Notes: a model not told the origin generated them from the letters alone. A stretch of DNA of 7,180 bases from Pseudomonadota bacterium (GCA_030596145.1 JAUVKS010000093.1:1-7180), one strand, 5' to 3'; positions 1 to 5,671 are shown, counted from the first letter of the stretch. Program-made: numbers and translations.

Positions 1-34
1 TAATCAATGCCAAACCAAACAACTCTGTCTTCTA

Positions 35-178
35 TTACTCGCCAACCTTCCCCATCTTTTCAATCCTGGCAGCAATCTTCGAAAAAATATTGACGCTAAG
101 CTGCAGAATCACCAGACAGGCGAAGACCCCGCTAAACCCTATGACAAACACTTGAAACGCTTTTCCCCAATCGGCCAC
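35..178 (-). CDS. Small OadG-like gamma subunit of a sodium-pumping decarboxylase (47 aa)
   Basis: This short gene reads from a GTG at 178 to a TAA at 35 and encodes one membrane helix. Residues 3-9 are DWGKAFQ, followed by a hydrophobic stretch at about 10-32 (VFVIGF at 10-15, then ACLVILQLSV) and a basic cytoplasmic tail (SKIAARIEKMGK, 33-44). An N-terminal tryptophan, a Gly-Phe pair in the helix and a 'SKI' exit are typical of the OadG/MmdD-type gamma subunits of oxaloacetate and methylmalonyl-CoA decarboxylase pumps, which anchor and help assemble the carboxyltransferase with the membrane beta subunit. GGGAGG at 189-194 lies 10 bases before the GTG; an in-frame ATG at 202 lies upstream of that site and is less likely. 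It is shorter than usual for the family. It follows the CoA-transferase by 63 bases, a gap that includes a small AATTGT/ACAATT hairpin (215-230), so it is probably co-transcribed. The beta subunit is expected further downstream, outside the window. Confidence 0.72.
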   Translation of the reverse strand: MADWGKAFQVFVIGFSGVFACLVILQLSVNIFSKIAARIEKMGKVGE

Positions 179-241
179 TATCTTTAAACCTCCCAACTGC
201 ATTAATATACTTATAATTGTGGAAACAATTGTACGGTTGCT

Positions 242-1459
242 TTATAAAGTTTCGCCGTTTATCACTCCCTCTATTTTTAGCTTATTAATCTCCTCATGCG
301 AATATTCAAGGATTTCTCTCAAAACTTCTTCTGAATGTTGCCCCAGAAGCGGAGCAGGGGCATAAACTTCTCCTGGTGTTTCAGACAGATGAATCGGCGA
401 ACCGGCGATCTTCATTTTACCCACCAGGGGTTGGTCAATTTCTACCAGCATATTTCGATGAGTGATATGCGGATCTTCACAAATATCTTTCATATCGTTG
501 ATTGGTGAATATGGCAGGCCTGCATTCTCAAAAATGTCAGTCCACTCTTTAGTCGTCTTTTTTTCTAACTCGACCGCAAGGACAGGAATGAGCTCTTCTT
601 TATTTTTGGTTCTAAGAGGATTGGTCTCAAATCTGGAATCATGGACCAAATCTTCCCTTTTAATTGCCTTACAAAACGTGACCCACAAGCTATCATTCCC
701 GATAGGTGTTATAATCCAGGAATCCCTGGTTCTAAATCCCTGGAAGGGTGTTATAGAAGGGTGCGCACTTCCTAATGGTCCAGGAATTTCCCCGCTAATG
801 GTATACCGAGCAACGGCATTTTCCAACACGGCAAACAAGCCATCCACCATGGCGCCATCGTGATGTTGTCCCCTGCCTGTTTTCTCACGATGGAACAATG
901 CGGCAAGAATTCCAATGACAGCCTGATGACCGGCGAAGATATCCCCGACAGAGGAACCCACTCTGCACGGAGGTCCTCCTTCCGGCCCCGTGATACTCAT
1001 AATGCCACTGTAGCCCTGGGCCACCATATCATAAGCCGGACGCGTGTCATATCCGGGGAGAGTATCATGACCGAAACCACATATAGAGGCATAAATCATC
1101 CTTGGATTTATTTTTTGGATCTCTTCCCAACTAAAACCCAATTTTCTCATCGTCGTTGGTCTAAAATTTTCCACAATAACATCAGAAGCCGCAATTAGTT
1201 CACGAAGTATTTTTTTTCCTTTCTCATGTTTTAAATTTAAGACCATACTTTTTTTGTTACGGTTAAGACTTATAAAATAACCACTCCGATTTTTATCGTG
1301 CTCGCCGATAAAAGGTCCGAATTCCCTCGAATCATCTCCATGCGGAGGCTCAATATGAATGACCTCGGCCCCGAGATCTGCCAAAAACATAGTACATGTC
1401 GGTGCCGCCAAGACATGACTTAGATCAACAACCCTTATATCTTCTAAAGTCCTACTCAT
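242..1459 (-). CDS. Class III (CaiB/BaiF family) acyl-CoA transferase, 405 aa
   Basis: The enzyme moves CoA between a donor thioester and a free carboxylic acid in the cytoplasm. The N-terminus (LEDIRVVDLSHVLAAPTCTM, residues 5-24) and 'LADLGAEVIHIEPPHGDD' (26-43) are hallmarks of the family, as are VENFRP (96-101) and the ending PLLGQHSEEVL (370-380). The catalytic aspartate that forms the aspartyl-CoA anhydride is D173 in VGDIFAG, matching D169 of formyl-CoA transferase. Length fits the family. I chose the ATG at 1459 because AGGAGG (1468-1473) sits 8 bases before it; the frame is open to an ATG at 1528, but that extension is encoded by a hairpin and lacks family similarity. It follows the symporter gene by 75 bases, so it probably activates the imported acid. 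The CoA donor and acceptor cannot be told from the sequence. Confidence 0.93.
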   Translation of the reverse strand: MSRTLEDIRVVDLSHVLAAPTCTMFLADLGAEVIHIEPPHGDDSREFGPFIGEHDKNRSGYFISLNRNKKSMVLNLKHEKGKKILRELIAASDVIVENFRPTTMRKLGFSWEEIQKINPRMIYASICGFGHDTLPGYDTRPAYDMVAQGYSGIMSITGPEGGPPCRVGSSVGDIFAGHQAVIGILAALFHREKTGRGQHHDGAMVDGLFAVLENAVARYTISGEIPGPLGSAHPSITPFQGFRTRDSWIITPIGNDSLWVTFCKAIKREDLVHDSRFETNPLRTKNKEELIPVLAVELEKKTTKEWTDIFENAGLPYSPINDMKDICEDPHITHRNMLVEIDQPLVGKMKIAGSPIHLSETPGEVYAPAPLLGQHSEEVLREILEYSHEEINKLKIEGVINGETL

Positions 1460-1467
1460 AATAATTT

Positions 1468-1473
1468 CCTCCT
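1468..1473 (-). promoter_or_regulatory. Ribosome-binding site fixing the CoA-transferase start
   Basis: AGGAGG on the minus strand, 8 bases before the ATG at 1459. It supports this start over the upstream in-frame ATG at 1528, which has no comparable site and would translate the hairpin at 1482-1517. Confidence 0.85.
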
Positions 1474-1481
1474 GTTTTCTA

Positions 1482-1517
1482 AAAGATGTCCCGCACTGTT
1501 TAGTGCGGGACATCTTT
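1482..1517 (-). terminator. Perfect 16-bp hairpin between symporter and CoA-transferase genes
   Basis: AAAGATGTCCCGCACT and its exact reverse complement are separated by a 4-base loop. Read on the minus strand the 3' arm ends in CTTTT, giving a short U-tract, so it could act as a partial intrinsic terminator 18 bases after the symporter stop. The next gene's ribosome-binding site begins about 8 bases further on and no separate promoter is evident. I therefore favour an attenuator or mRNA-stabilising element that lowers expression of the downstream genes relative to the transporter. The structure is certain from the sequence; its function is inferred. Confidence 0.7.
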
Positions 1518-1534
1518 ACTGACCTCAAACCAAA

Positions 1535-3064
1535 CTAAACTTTCTGCACCCCAAAAACTTCATCCAGATGTTCCTTATCAGGAACCTGTTTTTGTGTCAT
1601 TTTGCTAATTATAAAATAGACTACCAGAGCCAGAATAAATGAGGGTATGATTTCATGGACAACCTTCAGTTCCGGGAAATTAAACCTGAAACCAAACCTC
1701 CAAACGACACAGCTTACCATACCGACCAGCATTGACCAGAAAGCTCCATGGCCTGTACCCCAGCGCAGATATAGCCCGCCAAAAATCGAGGGGAAGAAGC
1801 TGGACGCAAAAACCGCTCCCGCAAAGGCTGTTAATTCTACTATTCCAGCAGGGGGGTAAATGGTTACAATGAACACTATGATGCAGTAAAGAAAAATGGT
1901 CCATTTAGTTCTGCTAACCTGTCGATCTGGAGTCATAGGTTTATATACGTTCCACATATCACCAATAACAGCAGTCCCAACTATCATCATAACTGAAGCA
2001 AGGGAAGACATGCCGGCGGCAAACAATCCGGCTAAACAAATACCGCTGACCCATGGATTACCGAATTTTGCCAGCATAAACCCAATCACCTGATCAGTAT
2101 GCTTGACCAAAAATGCCGCTTCCTTCTCAGTGGCCATTCCGTGAACAAGGGCGCCTAACCCCATTACGCATATGAGAGATATTCCCAGGAAAATAGGCGT
2201 TGCAATCATCGCGAACTTCATACTTTTCGCATTGTCTACTGAATAGAATCGGATTAAACAACGCGGTTCAGCGATTTGCTTCATACCTACGGCCAGACCT
2301 ATTCCCAAAATATACATGAATGATACAAGGGAACAAAAGGTTACAAGGCCGTTTTCCATGGGTACCCCTTTCTTAGTCACGTGAGTAACATACGAAACGT
2401 TTTGCATTAACTCTCCCCAGCCACCAACATACATTGCCGGGAGCATTACCATGATAATTGCTACAAAGAACATCATCAAACCCTGAACCGCATCGGTCCA
2501 TAATACGCTGTACATTCCACCCCACACGGTGTAGGCGCATGTTATAAAAATGATCAGGAAAGCACCCCAAGCATAGGGCACGTGAAGAACAGAATTTAAC
2601 AAGTGGGCACAACCTTTCGTAATTCCAACCATATACCATATCGTAGCAAATATAATTACAAAGGCAGCAAGTGTCCTTATTATCTTGGATAATGAACTTT
2701 TATAGCGATAGTCAAAGTAATCAGGAATAGTTACTGAGTCTAAATTAGCAGTCTGTTTTCTCATTCTCGGACCTAACAAAAGCCAGGAAACCATGCAAAA
2801 CACTGTCCAAAAAACCCCAACCCACGCCCAGCAAAGTCCAGCTCCAAAGGCCTTTCCTGCTTGCCCGATGTAAGTATTCGTGCTGATAAACGTCGAATAA
2901 AAAGCAAGGGCAATTACCCACCCCGGTATTTCCCTTTTGGCGATGTAGAATTCACTCACACCTTCGGCGGCCTTCTGTTTAAACCAATAGCCTATATACA
3001 AACACATCGCCACATAGACAAAAATAAACGTTAATATTACCCAATTCTGAGCAAGATATTCCAT
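1535..3064 (-). CDS. Sodium:solute symporter (SSS family), 509 aa
   Basis: An inner-membrane protein that would use the sodium gradient to import a small organic solute. About 13 hydrophobic segments can be seen, the first at 8-27 and the last at about 470-487, the usual SSS layout. Family marks are 'AFYSTFISTNTYIG' (54-67) in the first core helix, 'YTVWGGMYSVLWTDAVQG' (178-195), and 'AAGMSSLAS' (349-357), whose S353 and S354 match the serines of the Na2 sodium site in the vSGLT transporter. AGGAGG (3073-3078) lies 8 bases before the ATG. It follows a one-helix small protein by 52 bases and precedes a CoA-transferase, which suggests a carboxylate substrate, as for the MctP/PanF/ActP-type members. 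I cannot assign the substrate more closely. Confidence 0.93.
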   Translation of the reverse strand: MEYLAQNWVILTFIFVYVAMCLYIGYWFKQKAAEGVSEFYIAKREIPGWVIALAFYSTFISTNTYIGQAGKAFGAGLCWAWVGVFWTVFCMVSWLLLGPRMRKQTANLDSVTIPDYFDYRYKSSLSKIIRTLAAFVIIFATIWYMVGITKGCAHLLNSVLHVPYAWGAFLIIFITCAYTVWGGMYSVLWTDAVQGLMMFFVAIIMVMLPAMYVGGWGELMQNVSYVTHVTKKGVPMENGLVTFCSLVSFMYILGIGLAVGMKQIAEPRCLIRFYSVDNAKSMKFAMIATPIFLGISLICVMGLGALVHGMATEKEAAFLVKHTDQVIGFMLAKFGNPWVSGICLAGLFAAGMSSLASVMMIVGTAVIGDMWNVYKPMTPDRQVSRTKWTIFLYCIIVFIVTIYPPAGIVELTAFAGAVFASSFFPSIFGGLYLRWGTGHGAFWSMLVGMVSCVVWRFGFRFNFPELKVVHEIIPSFILALVVYFIISKMTQKQVPDKEHLDEVFGVQKV

Positions 3065-3116
3065 ATTGTTTTCCTCCTCTCGTTTGGATTTTTTATGGGT
3101 CTATACTTCGTTTCCG

Positions 3117-3218
3117 TTACTTGTCACCGATATCTACTTTCATTTTTAAAACAATGACGGTATTGATAATCACCAGAATGGCAATTCCCCAATAGGCTGC
3201 TCCAGTCAAAAAGTCCAT
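3117..3218 (-). CDS. Symporter-associated small membrane protein (33 aa)
   Basis: The gene is preceded by AAAGGAGGTGAT (3222-3233), a full 12-base match to the anti-Shine-Dalgarno end of typical 16S rRNA, with the ATG 3 bases beyond it. The product has an N-terminal MDFLTGAAYWG, one hydrophobic helix at about 7-24 (AAYWGIAILVIINTVIVL) and a charged tail ending KVDIGDK. Many SSS transporters are preceded by tiny one-helix proteins described in annotation as symporter small accessory proteins, and both the position directly upstream of the symporter (52-base gap) and the topology fit that group. It probably stabilises or modulates the transporter, though this is inferred from position. It is the first gene of the operon, with an unusually strong ribosome-binding site, which argues that it is really made. 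Confidence 0.8.
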   Translation of the reverse strand: MDFLTGAAYWGIAILVIINTVIVLKMKVDIGDK

Positions 3219-3221
3219 AAC

Positions 3222-3233
3222 ATCACCTCCTTT
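3222..3233 (-). promoter_or_regulatory. Full-length Shine-Dalgarno sequence of the 33-aa gene
   Basis: AAAGGAGGTGAT is complementary over all 12 bases to the usual bacterial 16S 3' end. Such an extended match is rare and supports a highly translated small protein. Confidence 0.85.
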
Positions 3234-3349
3234 CCGTTAAATTCTAAATGGCAGTAAAGGGTGTTTTCTTACCCAGTGCCGTAAACTCAGAGATTTCTAC
3301 TTACCCTCTTTATGCTCATGCTTCTGATACCTGCATATTAAGACTAACT

Positions 3350-3361
3350 TGTTGTGCAACA
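3350..3361. promoter_or_regulatory. Palindrome TGTTGTGCAACA, possible operator
   Basis: Five-base arms (TGTTG/CAACA) around a 2-base centre. It lies about 25-35 bases downstream of the predicted start of the left operon transcript, a position suited to repression. GntR/FadR-type regulators bind short palindromes of this kind, and the gene for one is next door. The assignment is inference. Confidence 0.4.
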
Positions 3362-3367
3362 GGGTTC

Positions 3368-3379
3368 GTAATTAATTAC
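3368..3379. promoter_or_regulatory. Perfect 12-bp palindrome GTAATTAATTAC, possible operator
   Basis: The 12 bases are identical on both strands. The site lies just downstream of the predicted -10 of the left operon promoter, where a bound dimer would block initiation. It is a candidate site for the divergently encoded GntR-family protein; AT-rich palindromes can also occur by chance. Confidence 0.4.
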
Positions 3380-3391
3380 TTGATGTATTGT

Positions 3392-3421
3392 ATACTACCA
3401 TGTTATAATGTTGTATGTCAA
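3392..3421 (-). promoter_or_regulatory. Predicted sigma70 promoter of the symporter operon
   Basis: On the minus strand TTGACA (3416-3421) is followed after 18 bases by TAGTAT (3392-3397), preceded by TGG (3398-3400) as in an extended -10. Transcription would start near 3385, leaving a leader of about 165 bases before the 33-aa gene. That leader contains both palindromes and a weak nested hairpin (GGCA...GGGT/ACCC...TGCC, 3250-3280). The -35 is perfect and the -10 matches 4 of 6. Confidence 0.5.
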
Positions 3422-3438
3422 GTTAAATGTCATATTAC

Positions 3439-3467
3439 TTGACAAGTTTCAATAGTCATAGTATAAT
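3439..3467 (+). promoter_or_regulatory. Consensus sigma70 promoter of the GntR-family gene
   Basis: TTGACA (3439-3444) and TATAAT (3462-3467) are both perfect and 17 bases apart, the ideal spacing. The expected start point, about 3473-3475, is only around 5 bases before the ATG at 3479, so the message would be nearly leaderless. The -35 is one arm of the inverted repeat TGTCAAGT (3416-3423)/ACTTGACA (3437-3444), whose other arm holds the -35 of the opposing promoter. Confidence 0.75.
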
Positions 3468-3478
3468 TCTTTGCGATT

Positions 3479-4213
3479 ATGAAGTTTTCGCACGATCCAA
3501 AATTAAAACGAGTACCCGGACTGTCCGAACAAGTGACCGATTTTCTGGTTTCGGAAATTGAAATGGGCTCCTACAAATCAGGAGAAGTGCTGCCATCCGA
3601 AGCCAAACTATCTGCTCGATTTGAAGTGAGCCGCACTGTCATCAGGGAAGCCTTGGCCCGCCTGAAGTATGACGGCCTTATTGAATCCAGACAGGGCAGC
3701 AAGTGCAGAGTGGTTGAATCCACTGCCAAGCGTGTCTTCCGCTTGGACAAGTTGGAGGATAGAGATTCAAACGAGATTGGCTATCTCTATGAGTTTCGCG
3801 CTATTTTGGAGAGCGAATCGGCTTTTTTAGCCGCCAAGCGGCGAAGCAAGAAGGACATTGCAAGGTTGGATCGTTGTGTTGAGGCCTTAAATCAAGCCAC
3901 GCAGAAGGGCATCGACGGCACAACCGAAAATGTCAATTTCCACATGGCCGTCGTTGATGCCAGCGGTAACCCCTTCCTCAGTGACTTCATGCACTTCTTG
4001 AGTGGCAAAATTTGGGCCCTTGTTCAAGCGGATCGAGACCACTCCAAACAAAAAGGCCTACCGCCTGAGGTGCAGCAAGAACACGTGGCCATTTTCGAAG
4101 CCATTTCGACGGGAAATCAGAATAAAGCACGGGAGGCAGTCCTGACCCACTTAAAGAACGCAGCCGAGCGGCGTGGCATTAACATACTTAATTTTGATAG
4201 ATTCTTCTGCTGA
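3479..4213 (+). CDS. GntR-family transcriptional regulator, FadR subfamily (FCD domain), 244 aa
   Basis: A DNA-binding regulator, probably of the divergent symporter operon. The winged helix-turn-helix spans about 14-79, with the GntR signature 'LPSEAKLSARFEVSRTVIR' (38-56) and recognition helix around SRTVIREALARL (51-62). The C-terminal effector-binding FCD domain covers about 100-231: 'NFHMAVVDASGNPFL' (153-167), 'EHVAIFEAI' (201-209) and 'AREAVLTHL' (217-225). By position H155, H201 and H224 should be metal ligands; the first ligand, often Asp in a DxxFH motif, is N151 here. FCD regulators generally sense small organic acids, which fits the transporter and CoA-transferase next to it. The ATG at 3479 is the only plausible start: the next in-frame ATG (residue 29) falls inside the DNA-binding domain. 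No Shine-Dalgarno sequence precedes it. Confidence 0.92.
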   Translation: MKFSHDPKLKRVPGLSEQVTDFLVSEIEMGSYKSGEVLPSEAKLSARFEVSRTVIREALARLKYDGLIESRQGSKCRVVESTAKRVFRLDKLEDRDSNEIGYLYEFRAILESESAFLAAKRRSKKDIARLDRCVEALNQATQKGIDGTTENVNFHMAVVDASGNPFLSDFMHFLSGKIWALVQADRDHSKQKGLPPEVQQEHVAIFEAISTGNQNKAREAVLTHLKNAAERRGINILNFDRFFC

Positions 4214-4401
4214 TCAACAACCGTCAGAGACTGAAAAAAGGGGGGCATGTTATTATTACAGGTTACAGCGCATGTCACCTGACTGCAAACGACTTAACCA
4301 GTATGGGAATCCAAATCCTCAGTAAAAGCATCCCTGAAAATATCTTCAAAGATTACTTCAACTTCTACCTGCGACAGCTATACCTTGGAAAGAAGCAGTA
4401 A
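4201..4401 (+). pseudogene. Possible gene remnant after the regulator (open frame, 66 codons, no start)
   Basis: This frame is open from just after a TAG at 4198-4200 to a TAA at 4399, and overlaps the last 13 bases of the regulator. It lacks an upstream start codon; the first in-frame ATG is near 4302. The stretch reads like real protein, with 'GGHVIITGYSACHLTANDL' followed by 'MGIQILSKSIPENIFKDYF' and 'NFYLRQLYLGKKQ' at the end. The pattern of a hydrophobic strand ending in TGYS, then 'MGIQILSKSIP', recalls the last third of a response-regulator receiver domain, with SKSIP where a KP motif would be. The resemblance is faint and was not tested. It may be a decayed fragment left by rearrangement, or a chance open frame. 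Confidence 0.3.
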
Positions 4402-4402
4402 C

Positions 4403-4445
4403 GCAGGGCTTTAGCCCTGCCGTAATACTGCAGCCTTGAAGGGCT
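4403..4445. repeat. Two adjacent hairpins, REP-like, between convergent genes
   Basis: GCAGGGC (4403-4409) pairs with GCCCTGC (4414-4420) across a TTTA loop. A second, imperfect stem is formed by AGCCTT (4432-4437) and AAGGGCT (4439-4445). On the minus strand the second stem is led by GTAG, the tetranucleotide found at the foot of REP elements linked to RAYT transposases. Neither stem has a U-tract, so simple intrinsic termination is unlikely. The position between the convergent regulator and lyase genes suits a REP/BIME unit or a 3'-end mRNA stabiliser. Only a genome-wide copy count could confirm a repeat family. Confidence 0.45.
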
Positions 4446-4456
4446 ACGCTACTTCA

Positions 4457-4491
4457 CCCTTTACCTTTTACCTTTTACCTTTTACCTTTCA
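4457..4491. repeat. Five-copy heptamer tandem repeat (CCTTTTA) overlapping a stop codon
   Basis: Five consecutive 7-base units: CCCTTTA, three identical CCTTTTA (4464-4484), and CCTTTCA. Two and a half units lie inside the 3' end of the HMG-CoA lyase gene, encoding KGKR and the TAA; the rest is downstream. Heptamer arrays of this sort resemble the short tandem repeats (STRR) known from cyanobacteria and change length by slippage. Confidence 0.85.
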
Positions 4492-5380
4492 GGTGTGATA
4501 TCATGGCGGGGAATTTTTTTCCAAAAAACTTTTCAAAACTAAGACTCACTTCAATGAGCTGGTCAAGATCAACTCCTGTTTTTATCCCCATATCCTCAAG
4601 CATATAAACCGTATCTTCCGTGGCAATATTCCCCTTTGCTCCGGGAATGAAGGGACAGCCGCCCAAACCCCCCAGAGAGGTATCAAAGGCTGTGATCCCC
4701 TCCTGCAAGGCCGCCCAGACATTGGCAAGACCCATACCGCGTGTATTATGTAGGTGAAGGGATATCGTTTCATCTCCCGTTAGCTCCTTTACCAAGCTCA
4801 ACACCTCTTTCACCTGCCCGGGATTTGCCATGCCGGAAGTATCGGCCAGACAAATCTCATCCGGTCCTTCCGCCATGAGATCACCAACCAATCCTGTTAC
4901 TCTTTCTGCTGGAACCTCCCCCTCATAGGCACAACCAAAAGCATTCATCACCCCGGCCCTTACCTCCATACCGGCAAACCGTCCTTTCTTAAGCAACTTC
5001 AGAACATCTTTTGTGGCTTCAGCAATTGATTTATTACTGTTCTTCATACTGTGAGTTTCGCTTGCCGAGACAAATATCCCCACATGCGGCACATCACAAC
5101 GGACGGCCTGATCCAGGCCCCTTTCACTCAAGATCAACGCCGAGTAAACAACCCCTTCCTTCCGTTCAATCCGCTCCCAGAGTTCTTCGGCATCGGCCAT
5201 CTGCGGGACCAGACGTGGATTCACAAAGGATGACACCTCAATGCGCTTCAGTCCACATACAGCAAGCCCGTCGATAATCTCTACCTTTTCGGCCGTAGGA
5301 ACGATAATCTTCTCATTCTGAATCCCATCCCTCATGACCACTTCATGAAGCTCAACCTTCGGGGGTAAATCCTTTCTCAT
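4475..5380 (-). CDS. Hydroxymethylglutaryl-CoA lyase family enzyme, 301 aa
   Basis: A cytoplasmic TIM-barrel lyase, expected to cleave 3-hydroxy-3-methylglutaryl-CoA to acetyl-CoA and acetoacetate, as in leucine breakdown. The catalytic set is complete and keeps the exact spacing of human HMGCL with an offset of 24: R17-D18 in MRDGIQNE (R41/D42), E48 in RIEVSSFVNP (E72), H209 and H211 in LHLHNTRG (H233/H235), C242 in GGLGGCPFIPGAKGN (C266) and N251 (N275). Length matches the bacterial enzymes. A GGAG site (5386-5389) stands 5 bases before the ATG. An intrinsic terminator ends only 12 bases upstream of the start codon, so expression probably depends on read-through. The C-terminal KGKR comes from a heptamer repeat. 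A related substrate with the same 3-hydroxy-3-carboxymethyl pattern remains possible. Confidence 0.9.
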   Translation of the reverse strand: MRKDLPPKVELHEVVMRDGIQNEKIIVPTAEKVEIIDGLAVCGLKRIEVSSFVNPRLVPQMADAEELWERIERKEGVVYSALILSERGLDQAVRCDVPHVGIFVSASETHSMKNSNKSIAEATKDVLKLLKKGRFAGMEVRAGVMNAFGCAYEGEVPAERVTGLVGDLMAEGPDEICLADTSGMANPGQVKEVLSLVKELTGDETISLHLHNTRGMGLANVWAALQEGITAFDTSLGGLGGCPFIPGAKGNIATEDTVYMLEDMGIKTGVDLDQLIEVSLSFEKFFGKKFPAMISHLKGKR

Positions 5381-5392
5381 TTAGTCTCCATC

Positions 5393-5431
5393 AAAAAAAA
5401 TGCCGAACCAGCTGCGAAGGCCGATCCGGCA
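5393..5431 (-). terminator. Intrinsic terminator between biotin carrier and HMG-CoA lyase genes
   Basis: On the minus strand, TGCCGGATCGGC pairs with GCTGGTTCGGCA to make a 12-bp stem including three G-U pairs, with a loop of about 7 bases. Eight U residues follow (5393-5400). This is a textbook rho-independent terminator for transcripts coming from the biotin carrier. The lyase start codon lies 12 bases further on. Confidence 0.85.
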
Positions 5432-5455
5432 TCAAACTTTGAAGCGCAAAAGTTG

Positions 5456-5671
5456 TTATTCAAGAACTACCAGTATATCATTGGCAGCCACTTTATCTTC
5501 CTCATCGACCTTGATCTCAGCAACTTTTCCATCAGCCGGGGCAACAATCGGATTTTCCATCTTCATTGCCTCAAGGATAATAAGTTCCTCATCGACTTTC
5601 ACTTCATCACCAACTTCCACTAAAATTTCAATAATAGTACCAGGCATGGGAGCCATTACATCTACAGCCAT
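5456..5671 (-). CDS. Stand-alone biotin carrier (biotinyl domain) protein, 71 aa
   Basis: The whole protein is one biotinyl/lipoyl-type domain. It carries a covalent biotin that shuttles a carboxyl group between enzyme sites. The biotinylated lysine is K37 in LEAMKMEN (33-40). MAPMPGTI (6-13) and APADGKV (44-50) are the other conserved turns of the flattened beta-barrel. Unlike acetyl-CoA carboxylase AccB or the GcdC/MmdC carriers, it has no N-terminal region and no Ala/Pro-rich linker, so it is near the minimum size for a working domain. GGAGG precedes the ATG by 8 bases. No biotin carboxylase or biotin ligase is visible in the window. The partner is uncertain: a sodium-pump decarboxylase or an acyl-CoA carboxylase are both possible. 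It follows the 394-aa HMGL-like gene by 125 bases. Confidence 0.92.
   Translation of the reverse strand: MAVDVMAPMPGTIIEILVEVGDEVKVDEELIILEAMKMENPIVAPADGKVAEIKVDEEDKVAANDILVVLE

Noticed and set aside
1460..1528. N-terminal extension of the CoA-transferase to an ATG at 1528
   Set aside because: The extra 23 residues are encoded by the hairpin and ribosome-binding region, show no family similarity, and a strong AGGAGG fits the ATG at 1459.
3402..3430. Alternative minus-strand promoter using TATAAC (3402-3407)
   Set aside because: At 17 bases the -35 would be ACATTT, a poor match; TTGACA with the extended TAGTAT is better.
3248..3442. Plus-strand open frame of 64 codons in the divergent promoter region
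   Set aside because: It overlaps the predicted promoters and palindromes, lacks a ribosome-binding site and has no recognisable protein pattern.
4457..4491. CRISPR-like array
   Set aside because: The units are 7-base and directly adjacent with no spacers, so this is a simple tandem repeat.
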